Positions 7,914 to 16,533 of a stretch of DNA of 64,000 bases are shown here, piece after piece. How positions within the stretch are numbered: position 1 is the first letter of the stretch; each line of letters starts with the position of its first letter. Origin of the DNA: Macrococcoides psychrotolerans (GTDB lineage Bacteria; Bacillota; Bacilli; Staphylococcales; Staphylococcaceae). The translations under genes and the position numbers were made by a program. The stretch is from assembly GCF_038095555.1 (NCBI RefSeq), contig NZ_CP124591.1:372001-436000 (forward strand). Direction: 5' to 3'. The notes under the pieces were generated by a model. The model saw only the letters and a list, made by a program, of their open reading frames with translations. It did no database searches and had not been told where the DNA came from.

Positions 7914-9719
7914 TTGGAGACTACTGTGAGATTTGATGAATTTTTAGAAATGAATTACTTAGATAAATTACATGAAATCAATATAAAATCTTCAAATGAT
8001 TCTGTAAATAGATTAATAGAAGAAAACAAAAAATTAATAATAGCAGAACTCATAAAAAACTTTGGACTTCAAAACTATTTTTCTATGTTTGATAATTTTA
8101 AAGATGGTGGAAACGTAACGACAGTTAATAATGCAAGAAAAGGTCATTTTCATGATGAAAAAGTCCAACAACGTTACAATAAAGTATATAATCGGAAAGA
8201 TTATGAAAGAAATGTTTATAGTACGGATGCTAATGGTAATAAAGTATTGGAAGCTGCAGGTCTGAATACATTAAGGACAAATATTACAGATAATGTACAA
8301 ATCAATGTTGGTGACAGGATAACTGTTGAGAATCCGAATAAAGGGATTACTCAAAAAAATAAGATAAGAGCGAAAGTTTCCAGTAATGCTGAAAGGCAAA
8401 TGAATAATTTTCATAAAAATGTAATAGATAATGACGGGAATATTAAAGATGGATATACAAAAGATCAGGTAGGATACCTAGAAAGAAATGAGAATGGGAA
8501 ATATAAGATAGTAGGAAAAAATGAAAAAGATAACGGTATGCATATTGACCATATTACCTCAGGAAAATCAATTCATAAAGATGATCATTTTAGACTTTAT
8601 TTATCTGATGAAGATAGAGCTAAAATGGCACTGCACGAAAAGAATTTAACAATGACAACTGGGGCAGCAAATCAATCTAAGGGGGAACAAGGGGGATGTG
8701 ACTGGGCTTCAAAAAAAAGAAAAAACGGGCAAACGAATGCAGAGTATTTCAATAAGGATGTAGAAGTAATTAAACAAAAGAAAAAAGAATCAGAACGTTT
8801 TCTTAAAAAAATGAAGATAAAGGGTGCAGCAAAATACTATACGACTGAAGGAGTAATAGGCGGTATAAAGCAAGGATCAACACAAGGATTAAAACAAACT
8901 TTAGGTATTGTTTTATTCGAACTTATTAATCAATTTAGTATTGAAATAAAAAAATATATTAAAGATTTTAAGACTTATAATACTATAAAAGAAAAGATAA
9001 TTGCATTTAGAAAATGCTGTAATAGAGCTAAATGGAATGTAATAAAAAATATAAAAGCGTTTTTAGGCTCATTTATGGATGGATTTATCTCAGGTTTTAT
9101 TGCTAATGTTGTAACAATAATAATAAATGTATTTCAAACAACAATGAAAAATGTAGTGAAGTTAATTAATGACGCAGTACAAGGAATATATTCAGCGATA
9201 AAGATATTAATTTCAAAAGATGCTTCAGAAGATAAGTATAAAAATGCTTTAAAAGTTTTTACAAGTGTAATGATTGGCTCTTTTGGAGGGTTATTAGGAA
9301 TATCATTACAAACTTACTTGTCTACTACACCTTTCGCACTGTTTGCTGATGTTATTTCTTCAACTGTAACAGGAATTTTAACTGGAGTAACTATGGCATG
9401 TACACTATATATGATAGACGATTATAAAGAATTTATTAATAGTTTAAAGGGCTTATTTACTGCAAATAAAGTTTCTATAGAGGAGATTAAAGCTAAGCAC
9501 GAAAGTATTAAAGAAATAATCGAAGTTGAATATCAAAAAGTTCTGAATTCTATACTAGATGAATATGAAACTTTAATTGTGAAAATTAATGCAGCTTATG
9601 ATAGCACTATTCCTTATACAGAACGATTTCAAAATAGTATCGTTTTGGCTGAAACATTAAATGTAAGCAAGCATAAAATTATTAGAGATGATGATATGAT
9701 AGATGATTTTTTCAGTTAA
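7914..9719 (+). CDS. HNH-like nuclease domain fused to membrane region
   Basis: A 601-residue protein starting at TTG 7914, with AGGAAAG upstream, one base after the preceding stop. Residues 1-200 are polar. Residues 208-257 read like an HNH-type beta-beta-alpha metal site: GMHIDHITSGK gives Asp212-His213, then EKNLTMTTG (Asn244) and AANQSKG (Asn253). Basic residues 262-305 follow. Residues ~320-500 contain several hydrophobic segments, and the last ~100 residues are charged and helical. The domain order (predicted nuclease, then membrane part) is odd for a housekeeping enzyme. Base composition is clearly more AT-rich than rbs or the pilus genes, suggesting transfer. The nuclease call rests on motif reading only. 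Confidence 0.55.
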   Translation: METTVRFDEFLEMNYLDKLHEINIKSSNDSVNRLIEENKKLIIAELIKNFGLQNYFSMFDNFKDGGNVTTVNNARKGHFHDEKVQQRYNKVYNRKDYERNVYSTDANGNKVLEAAGLNTLRTNITDNVQINVGDRITVENPNKGITQKNKIRAKVSSNAERQMNNFHKNVIDNDGNIKDGYTKDQVGYLERNENGKYKIVGKNEKDNGMHIDHITSGKSIHKDDHFRLYLSDEDRAKMALHEKNLTMTTGAANQSKGEQGGCDWASKKRKNGQTNAEYFNKDVEVIKQKKKESERFLKKMKIKGAAKYYTTEGVIGGIKQGSTQGLKQTLGIVLFELINQFSIEIKKYIKDFKTYNTIKEKIIAFRKCCNRAKWNVIKNIKAFLGSFMDGFISGFIANVVTIIINVFQTTMKNVVKLINDAVQGIYSAIKILISKDASEDKYKNALKVFTSVMIGSFGGLLGISLQTYLSTTPFALFADVISSTVTGILTGVTMACTLYMIDDYKEFINSLKGLFTANKVSIEEIKAKHESIKEIIEVEYQKVLNSILDEYETLIVKINAAYDSTIPYTERFQNSIVLAETLNVSKHKIIRDDDMIDDFFS

Positions 9720-9742
9720 CTAAACAGACAACATTAAATATT

Positions 9743-9780
9743 AAGACCACTTTTATTATAGCTTTAATAAAAGTGGTCTT
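9743..9780. terminator. Bidirectional terminator between convergent genes
   Basis: A perfect 16-bp stem (AAGACCACTTTTATTA with its complement) and a 6-base loop lie between the HNH-like gene and the convergent WYL gene. A-rich and T-rich flanks suit termination from both sides. Confidence 0.8.
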
Positions 9781-9786
9781 TCATTA

Positions 9787-10737
9787 TTATTCATAATTCC
9801 CCTGTATTGCTTTTACCTCTTCTCTCATCTTATCCACCATTGACTGTGGTGATAACACTTTTACGCGTCTTCCTTGCGATAATAGCCACATAAGTATACC
9901 GTCTCCAATAACTTCAACTTCTACGACATATTTGTTGTTCTTGTGATCATTCTTAACTGTTTTAGCTGTTGGGAAGCGGTCTAATACAGATTCTATAATG
10001 CCACCATTAAATTCAAAGCGCACGCGCTGCAGATTTCCGCCATACATAAAATAGATTCTGTCTTTAATCTTCATAGGAGAGAGATAGTGTGGTGGTGTGT
10101 GATGGAAAGTCTCGTTGATCACTTCAAAAGTTTCTATTCTGTCGATTCGAAATATGAGCGTGTGACCTTTCTCGTTTATGCCAATAATATAGAAATAAAG
10201 TTCAGAGAAAGTAATGAAGTATGGTTGGATTGTATGTGTTCTTTCCTGATTCATAGCATTAAAGTAGTTGAACTTTATGTGTTTTTTATTATGAATCGCT
10301 TCATGTAACTGCCATATTCTGTTAATCATCGGCTCATTTAAGTTGATGGGATGATATGATTTCTTTTCTGATGCGAGTACCTTATCGATAAATTGTCTGT
10401 CGTCATAAGTTAAAAGACTCGTCATATTATTAATAACGGAGCTCACTTCCTCAGTACTTAGTGCTCTTGAAGCGATAAGAATCTTTAGCAGTACGAGTGC
10501 CTGTTGTTTTGAGAATGATAATGAAAGTTCTCCCTCTAATACATACTTCTGATTTGCAGCATGGTAATTAATATTTAGATTGTGTGTTTCCTCAAAAAAG
10601 TTATTAAGATCCTTAATATATCGTTGCAACGAACGTTCTGACTTATAATCCATGATTTCATAGATTTCATCTTTCGTTATTGCACGACGTTCTATAAATG
10701 CGATGTATAAATTCAAGATTGAAGTACTTTTCGTCAC
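9787..10737 (-). CDS. WYL-domain transcriptional regulator
   Basis: A 316-residue regulator with an N-terminal winged helix (residues ~5-50, KDEIYEIMDYKSERSLQRYI), a WYL domain at about 140-215 (HIKFNYFN, IQPYFITFSELYFYIIGIN, FRIDRIETFEV) and a C-terminal WCX-type stretch (MWLLSQGRRVKVLSP). It starts at GTG 10737, preceded by AAAGGAG. WYL proteins bind DNA and sense nucleic-acid or nucleotide ligands through the WYL pocket. Some, such as BrxR and CapW, control phage-defence operons. It converges on the three-gene cluster and diverges from the tiny ORFs, so it may regulate one or both. Confidence 0.85.
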   Translation of the reverse strand: MTKSTSILNLYIAFIERRAITKDEIYEIMDYKSERSLQRYIKDLNNFFEETHNLNINYHAANQKYVLEGELSLSFSKQQALVLLKILIASRALSTEEVSSVINNMTSLLTYDDRQFIDKVLASEKKSYHPINLNEPMINRIWQLHEAIHNKKHIKFNYFNAMNQERTHTIQPYFITFSELYFYIIGINEKGHTLIFRIDRIETFEVINETFHHTPPHYLSPMKIKDRIYFMYGGNLQRVRFEFNGGIIESVLDRFPTAKTVKNDHKNNKYVVEVEVIGDGILMWLLSQGRRVKVLSPQSMVDKMREEVKAIQGNYE

Positions 10738-10782
10738 AGTTTTTTCTCCTTTAGATGATAGATAAATTATATCACATAGGTT

Positions 10783-10830
10783 TCTGACAGTATGACAATT
10801 TTTGACGCACCCAATATATATAATTAAAGT
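10783..10830 (+). promoter_or_regulatory. Divergent promoter region with TGACA repeats
   Basis: TGACA or TGACG occurs three times (10785, 10793, 10803). The last forms a -35 TTGACG at 10802-10807 with a weak -10 TAAAGT 17 bp later. The segment 10794-10811 is the copy of the 18-nt motif also seen at 6981-6998. As it lies between the WYL gene and the tiny ORFs, it is the natural operator candidate for the WYL protein. Confidence 0.45.
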
Positions 10831-10855
10831 ATCAAATACGTAAAGGATGATGACA

Positions 10856-10990
10856 ATGTTTAAAGATGTAGTTAGAGCAATGACACAATCACAGCAGGAT
10901 AAATGGGTTACAGTGCTTCAGGCAGCAGGGACAATTACAGCTGCAGTGGCATCGGTTATTGCCAGTGGTGCATTTACGGACAAGGATTAA
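10856..10990 (+). CDS. Tiny hydrophobic peptide, 44 residues
   Basis: An ORF below the usual size cut-off, with a good ribosome site (AAAGGATGATG). The peptide has a polar N-terminal helix (MFKDVVRAMTQSQQDKW) and then one hydrophobic helix rich in Ala, Val and Thr (residues ~18-40), ending in a charged tail. This shape fits a small membrane peptide, a leaderless bacteriocin or a toxin-like peptide, but I recognise no family. It is the first of three closely packed tiny ORFs diverging from the WYL regulator. Confidence 0.5.
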   Translation: MFKDVVRAMTQSQQDKWVTVLQAAGTITAAVASVIASGAFTDKD

Positions 10991-10994
10991 TCGT

Positions 10995-11147
10995 ATGTGG
11001 AAATATCGTAAGTACAAAGTTGAAGTTAATGGGAGAACATTTGATGGTAAGGTTGCACAACATGTTGGTAAATTTGCCTATCAGAATATTAGAAGGATAA
11101 AACTAATGGACAAATTAGGCGTGAAAGTGCATAAAGAGGTGTCATAA
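10995..11147 (+). CDS. Tiny basic protein, 50 residues
   Basis: Starts 4 bp after the preceding stop, with AAGGATTA as a ribosome site inside the end of the previous ORF. The product (MWKYRKYKVEVNGRTFDGK...) is rich in Lys and Arg and has no membrane segment. Its stop is immediately followed by the TTG of the next ORF. The family is unknown. The tight packing supports a real polycistronic unit. Confidence 0.5.
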   Translation: MWKYRKYKVEVNGRTFDGKVAQHVGKFAYQNIRRIKLMDKLGVKVHKEVS

Positions 11148-11300
11148 TTGCAGAATTTTATTGAAACGATTAAATACATCTATTCAGACGATGAAGATAA
11201 ACCTGAAATTTATAGAATAGCTTACGGCGTTGTAAATCTCTCAATAGCTGCAGCGCTGTCGACCATTTGTCATGCCATATTGATCAGTATCTTTAACTGA
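11148..11300 (+). CDS. Tiny membrane peptide, 50 residues
   Basis: Begins at TTG 11148, directly after the previous stop, with AAAGAGGTG about 6 bp upstream. The first half is polar and acidic (YSDDEDKPE). Residues ~26-49 form one hydrophobic segment ending at the C-terminus (LSIAAALSTICHAILISIF). Together with the 44-residue ORF it gives two single-helix peptides around one basic protein. No known family was recognised. Confidence 0.5.
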   Translation: MQNFIETIKYIYSDDEDKPEIYRIAYGVVNLSIAAALSTICHAILISIFN

Positions 11301-11332
11301 TATGTAATTATGGGATAATTTGTCATGGCTAT

Positions 11333-11365
11333 GCAGTAGATTATATTACTAATATAATCTACTGC
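11333..11365. repeat. Perfect 15-bp inverted repeat, 3-base loop
   Basis: GCAGTAGATTATATT is followed by ACT and its exact complement. No T-run follows in either direction, so it is not an ordinary intrinsic terminator. It lies 33 bp after the tiny-ORF unit. Confidence 0.85.
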
Positions 11366-11623
11366 TCAGAAGGGGTTAGGGTTTGATAGGTTAGGCGCTG
11401 GTTTACTTGATTGCAATAAGATAGTGCAAGACTTTATTTTTTTATAATATGGATTGTCTGCAATAAAAAATGTAAAAAATTAAAAATAGTACTAGTATTA
11501 TATTGAAATAATGTATATAATGAATTGGGTTTAAAACTTACACAATGTTTTATGGTAATAATTGAAATAATAGTTTAGTTGCATGATAATATTGCACAAT
11601 ATAAAAAGGATGAGAGAGTGGTA
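11366..11623. other. Leader region upstream of pilus locus
   Basis: No gene is visible in this AT-rich stretch, apart from an unsupported upstream extension of the next frame from 11579. It should hold the pilus promoter. Several TATAAT-like sequences occur (for example near 11447 and 11516), but none has a clear -35. Confidence 0.4.
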
Positions 11624-14600
11624 ATGAGCATTAACAAATTATTAAATATGCTGACGAGCCTTATAATTGTAATTACTTTCTGCTTGAGCCCGAGCTTGGC
11701 TTCAGCACAAGATAATGATAGCGTCCCTGAAACTAGCGATCCGAGTGTGTTGTATGTGGAGCAGAAGGGTGAAAGTAATAATAAGGTAAAGTGGCATCTG
11801 AAGGTAAATGAAGCAAATTCAAGATTGAAGGACGTAGTCATTAAAATGGAACTGCAAGGTGGACATAATATCAGTCTTGCGGAATTAAATATGTTACTGA
11901 ATGCCAAAGGTGTAACAGTAACGCAACCTGATCCACAAAAGAAAGTATTTCTACTGAGCATCAAAGCATTAGAGGAACCATTAAATGTTGAGTTTTCTTC
12001 TGTAATTACAGATAATCAGCAGTCTAACTGCAAGGTGTTGTTATCAGCAGACATAAATCAGCACGTGACAGCAAGCGATATCTACTTTGTTAAAACACAA
12101 CTAAGTGGAAAGATTCAATATAAGGATGTGCCTGATAAAGTAACACCTACGGCACTAGAAGTTGAACTGATTGATAAGCAGCATCAGGCTGTTGTCGACC
12201 GTACTGTTGTAAACGCTGATCATCTCGAATATACATTTGATCAACTCAACAAATTTAACATTGATAATCAGCTGATAGAGTATGAAGTGCGCCCTAAGGC
12301 AACTGGCAACTACAAAGTTGATGTAAAGGCAAACGATATCTTACTGCAGTATCTTTCTACAAAGATAGAAGGGGATATTCGTAACGAGTCGGACAAACCG
12401 CTAAATATAAAGATTATCAATAAAGCAACAGGATCAATCGTGGATGAAGTGCTGGTAGACGGAGCACAATCTCGTTATACAAAAGACAACCTACCGCTTA
12501 ACGATGATCAAGGGAATAGAATCGATTACGATATTAAAGTAGAGGACACAGAAGGATTTAAGGCTACAACGTCAAACTTTGATATTGAAATCACTAAAGA
12601 AAAAGCAGAAAATACTCATCCTGAGAATAGTGTAGAAACAAAACAAGACGACCAGCCTAAAGCAGCTGTTAAAGTAGCGGAGAAAGATGAAACTTCAGCC
12701 GAGCCTACAGCACAACCAAAGGCAGTGGATAAAGCAAAGGCAGAGGATAAAGCAAATGAAACTTCTGCAAAGCAAGATATAAATAAAAGTACTGCGAATA
12801 ATTCATTGAAAAGATCATTAGTCTATGCAGCACCTAAAGAAATCCCGCTGCTTAGCACATTCAGTCTTGCTAACACGAACTTACTTGGCTTTGCACCAAT
12901 GAACAATGTAACTGGAGTAGCTGACGATCCATATCCTACATATAAAGGTCAAATTAGCAACATGGCTTGGGATGAAAAAGGACTGTATCGAATTAGAACA
13001 CCACAGCCTGTTGAGTATAATGAATCATTTCAGTGGAAACAAGCACAACCGACTTCAACTGAAAATGAATATGCAATTGATTTAAAAACACAAGGCCGTG
13101 CATCTGTTACACAAGAAACGGTAGATATCGTTCTTGTGGTAGATAATTCAGGAAGTATGCGTCATATTATCGGAAATGGAAAGACACGCTGGCAGAACAT
13201 GAAAGATGATGTATTCCAATTCATAGATGAGGTAACCCAGGCTAATACAGCGGCTAACACTAAAGTAAGAATTGATGTCGTTAACTTTGCTTCAATAGTG
13301 AGACCGGAGCGTAATCCAGGATTTTCAGGGGATCCTGAAATTATTAAATCTAAGTTCTATTCAAGTTATCTAAGTGATTCAAATGGTGGAACATTTACTC
13401 AGCGAGGTCTAAGAAGTGGTTCTGAGCTACTTAGTAAATCTAGGGCTTCAAAGAAAGTGATGGTTGTGCTTACAGACGGTGCACCGACTTTGAGTTACAA
13501 AGGGATTAGTGCTACCGGTAGTGAGAACATCACATCGTTTAGCAACTATGTTAAAGGGGATGGATCAGACTTTATACTGCATGGCAGGTCATATTATGCA
13601 GATCACGATCCTTATACTGTAATAGATTATAGTACATACAATCCTTATTTTATAAATCGATATATAAAAATTACCAATCATGGTCAGCCAACGATTTCAG
13701 AAGCGAAGTTAATTAAGAACTCAAGGCCAGATTTTGATATCTTCTCTATTGGATTAGATACAACTGTTCCAAACGCAAATGCAACCGAAGAGGATATGAA
13801 TAAAGTGCTCAGTAACATTGCATCAAGACCGGAATATGCATTTACAACAGAGGACTCTGCTTCAGAATTGTCAAAAACATTATCAAAGATTTCACAAAGT
13901 GTATCGAATAGTATCTCTAATGGTGTTGTAACAGATCCGATAGGTGCTATGTATGATCTCAATTTAGGTAGTGACAATATATTTGATAAGTCCGATTATA
14001 CATTAACCGCCTCCAACCCAGATCTAGTAAAGAATGTAACGGTTGATTATGATCTAAACACAAAGACATTAAAGATGAATGGATTAAATTTAGGAAAAGG
14101 TGAATGGGTCAATCTCAACTACAAAGTAAAGCTGAGAGTAACAGACGACAACTTTGTCGAAAATCAGTGGTATCCGATGAATGGTACTACAACACTGAAA
14201 CCTTCTAGTGCCTCTATCAATTTAAGAGAGTATCCAGTTCCTGAAGCTAAAGCGAAAAGTCCGTCTTATAACTTTGTATTTAATAAGATAGATGATAATG
14301 AAAAACCATTACAAGGAGCGGTTTTTGAACTGAAAGATGTCAGTGGGAATACATTGAGCCGAACTTCTAGTTCTAGTGGACAAGTGCTATTTGATAACTT
14401 AAAAAAGGGACGATATAGTCTGACAGAAAAAAGTGCACCGAATGGCTTCATAAAAGATTCTAAAGTTTACACTGTCGTTATTGCTAGTAACGGTGAAATT
14501 AGAATAGATAATGTACTTTATACTGATACAAATAAATTTAAGATAATTAATAAGAAGTTATTAGGTTCAATAGAGGTAATCAAACATAAGACCGGTAACG

Positions 14601-14947
14601 AAAATGAACTGTTACCTGGTGCGAAGTTTGAACTGAGAAATTCAACAGGCAACCTAATTGGTACACTGACGACTGGAACAGATGGAAAGGTATTATTTAA
14701 AGCATTACCTCTAGGTAACTACACACTGAAAGAAGTTCAAGCGCCAAAGAATTATCAGTTAAATAGTGAACCTATTAATATTACGGTTAAAAACGATGAA
14801 AAAGTGATCGTTAAAGTTCCTAACAAAAGCAACAGTGATATCTTACCGAATACTGGGGGAACAGGAACCATATTCTACACTTTATTAGGCCTACTTATCA
14901 TGGGAATTGCCGTGTGGAGCAGAAAGAAAGTATTTATTCGACAATAA
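11624..14947 (+). CDS. LPXTG pilus tip adhesin with vWA domain
   Basis: A secreted surface protein of 1107 residues. A signal peptide is followed by a ~350-residue N-terminal region and a Lys/Glu/Ala-rich linker (~330-400). A von Willebrand A domain follows from about 500, with MIDAS motif DNSGSM (Asp507) and LTDGAPT. Two Cna-B/SpaA-like beta domains (~880-975 and ~980-1072) have E-box motifs (YSLTEKSAPNG, YTLKEVQAPKN) expected to form isopeptide bonds. It ends with LPNTG (1074-1078), a hydrophobic segment and a basic tail. The start at 11624 gives a clean signal peptide. This layout matches ancillary or tip pilins that bind host ligands. It is the first gene of a four-gene pilus operon. Confidence 0.88.
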   Translation: MSINKLLNMLTSLIIVITFCLSPSLASAQDNDSVPETSDPSVLYVEQKGESNNKVKWHLKVNEANSRLKDVVIKMELQGGHNISLAELNMLLNAKGVTVTQPDPQKKVFLLSIKALEEPLNVEFSSVITDNQQSNCKVLLSADINQHVTASDIYFVKTQLSGKIQYKDVPDKVTPTALEVELIDKQHQAVVDRTVVNADHLEYTFDQLNKFNIDNQLIEYEVRPKATGNYKVDVKANDILLQYLSTKIEGDIRNESDKPLNIKIINKATGSIVDEVLVDGAQSRYTKDNLPLNDDQGNRIDYDIKVEDTEGFKATTSNFDIEITKEKAENTHPENSVETKQDDQPKAAVKVAEKDETSAEPTAQPKAVDKAKAEDKANETSAKQDINKSTANNSLKRSLVYAAPKEIPLLSTFSLANTNLLGFAPMNNVTGVADDPYPTYKGQISNMAWDEKGLYRIRTPQPVEYNESFQWKQAQPTSTENEYAIDLKTQGRASVTQETVDIVLVVDNSGSMRHIIGNGKTRWQNMKDDVFQFIDEVTQANTAANTKVRIDVVNFASIVRPERNPGFSGDPEIIKSKFYSSYLSDSNGGTFTQRGLRSGSELLSKSRASKKVMVVLTDGAPTLSYKGISATGSENITSFSNYVKGDGSDFILHGRSYYADHDPYTVIDYSTYNPYFINRYIKITNHGQPTISEAKLIKNSRPDFDIFSIGLDTTVPNANATEEDMNKVLSNIASRPEYAFTTEDSASELSKTLSKISQSVSNSISNGVVTDPIGAMYDLNLGSDNIFDKSDYTLTASNPDLVKNVTVDYDLNTKTLKMNGLNLGKGEWVNLNYKVKLRVTDDNFVENQWYPMNGTTTLKPSSASINLREYPVPEAKAKSPSYNFVFNKIDDNEKPLQGAVFELKDVSGNTLSRTSSSSGQVLFDNLKKGRYSLTEKSAPNGFIKDSKVYTVVIASNGEIRIDNVLYTDTNKFKIINKKLLGSIEVIKHKTGNENELLPGAKFELRNSTGNLIGTLTTGTDGKVLFKALPLGNYTLKEVQAPKNYQLNSEPINITVKNDEKVIVKVPNKSNSDILPNTGGTGTIFYTLLGLLIMGIAVWSRKKVFIRQ

Positions 14948-14998
14948 TTATCCTGCATCAGCAGTTTATTATAGAAATTAAAAAATTAGGAGGACTAT

Positions 14999-16474
14999 AT
15001 GTCTAAATTTACACAGCGTTTGTCAATATTTTTAATAGTTACACTTGTATTAGGGCTAGTATCACCTGTAAAAGCATCAGCAGCAACAGGGAAAGTAACA
15101 GATTTAACAATTCATAAAATAACAGGTTCTGAAGAAACAACAGCCACTTATGATCAGTTAGTAAATGGTACTGCGCCTGCAGGATCAAAGCCGATTTCTA
15201 ATATTTCATTTACTTACTGGAAAGTAACACCAGAACAATTAAAGCAGTTGAAAGCGAATCCTCAGAATTATGATACGTTAGAAAAAGTACGTACTTTACT
15301 ATCAGAACCGACAGGAACAACTCCGAAAACAGCAGCAGACGGAACAACTAAAGTACCAAATTTAGCAGAAGGTTACTACTGGTTCATCGAAGATAAATCA
15401 ACAGCAATTAAAGATGCTAAAGCAGTACCATTTGGACTTGAGCTTCCGATTACTAATGAAGCAGGAACAGGTTACATTAATGATCTACATGTATTCCCGA
15501 AGAATACATTACAAGACTTACCGACAATCGATAAGGATGTTAAATCTGATAATACAAAGTCTGCATCATTTGCAGTAGGTGAATCATTCAACTGGATCAT
15601 TCAACCCTCTGTACCAAAGGGTATCGAAGAGTATAAAACGTTTGAAGTTACAGATACAATAGATTCAAGATTGACATTTCAAGGTACGGAAAAAGTAAAA
15701 GTTACGATTAACGGTAACACACTTTCTTCAGGGGACTATACAGCAACTTACAGTAATAATAAATTAGTAGTAAGCTTTACAAAAGCAGGTCTAGGTAAAT
15801 TAAATGTAGAAAATCCTAAACTGGAAATCTTTGTGCCAACAATGATCAATGACACAGCGGTTATGGGATTACCTATCAGTAATGATGCTACTTTAAACTT
15901 TGATAATGGTCACGGTGTCACAACTCAACCTGGTACAGACACACCACCACCTACTGTACCTGATACAGATATTCCGAAAGTCTATGCTGGCGGAAAGAAA
16001 TTTGTTAAGACAAATGGTCAAGGTACTAATCTAGGTGAAGCAGAATTTGTTATCATGAATGGTGCAGGAGACTACCTTGTTCAAGACGGTAACCTTAAAG
16101 TTTCATGGACGAAATCTGAAAACGATGCGACGAAATTTATCTCATCAGCAGATGGTAAATTTGAAGTCAAAGGATTAGCGTATGGTGATGACAATACTAA
16201 TAATACAGGTGCAACAACTTATAAAATTAAAGAGGTAAAAGCACCTAAAGGTTACTCATTACCAACAAATCCAGTTACAGAATTTACTGTAAACTCAACA
16301 TCTTACCATGCTGACCCATCAGCTACAGTATTAGCAGATGCAACAGCACAAGAAATCATCAATAAGAAAACTGAAATACCAAACACTGGTGGAATCGGTA
16401 CAGTTATCTTTACAGTGATAGGTGTTGGACTAATGGCGCTGGCTTTAGTATTCTTTAGAAGAAAGCAAGCATAA
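14999..16474 (+). CDS. Major pilin, SpaA type
   Basis: A 491-residue secreted shaft pilin with a signal peptide ending near SPVKASAA. The pilin motif YINDLHVFPKN (~159-169) supplies the lysine (~168) that a class C sortase joins to the next subunit. A middle domain and a C-terminal Cna-B-like domain with E-box YKIKEVKAPKGY (~405-416) follow. The sorting signal is IPNTG (~460), a membrane stretch and RRKQA. AGGAGG at 14988-14993 is a strong ribosome site. The terminator-like hairpin after the gene probably raises pilin output relative to the sortases. Confidence 0.88.
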   Translation: MSKFTQRLSIFLIVTLVLGLVSPVKASAATGKVTDLTIHKITGSEETTATYDQLVNGTAPAGSKPISNISFTYWKVTPEQLKQLKANPQNYDTLEKVRTLLSEPTGTTPKTAADGTTKVPNLAEGYYWFIEDKSTAIKDAKAVPFGLELPITNEAGTGYINDLHVFPKNTLQDLPTIDKDVKSDNTKSASFAVGESFNWIIQPSVPKGIEEYKTFEVTDTIDSRLTFQGTEKVKVTINGNTLSSGDYTATYSNNKLVVSFTKAGLGKLNVENPKLEIFVPTMINDTAVMGLPISNDATLNFDNGHGVTTQPGTDTPPPTVPDTDIPKVYAGGKKFVKTNGQGTNLGEAEFVIMNGAGDYLVQDGNLKVSWTKSENDATKFISSADGKFEVKGLAYGDDNTNNTGATTYKIKEVKAPKGYSLPTNPVTEFTVNSTSYHADPSATVLADATAQEIINKKTEIPNTGGIGTVIFTVIGVGLMALALVFFRRKQA

Positions 16475-16480
16475 CTTTGT

Positions 16481-16514
16481 AAAATGTGGTGGACACTGTC
16501 CACCTCATTTTTTT
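16481..16514 (+). terminator. Attenuator-like hairpin between pilin and sortase
   Basis: GGTGGAC-ACT-GTCCACC, extended by ATG/CAT pairs across one mismatch, is followed by a run of seven T. It lies inside the operon, so partial read-through to the sortases is expected. Confidence 0.75.
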
Positions 16515-16533
16515 GATAAGGAAGGCGATTTTT

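Noticed and set aside
10856..10990. PSM-beta-type phenol-soluble modulin
   Set aside because: Length is similar, but the conserved Asn-Asn/Asp and C-terminal Gly-Val-Gly pattern of PSM-beta peptides is missing.
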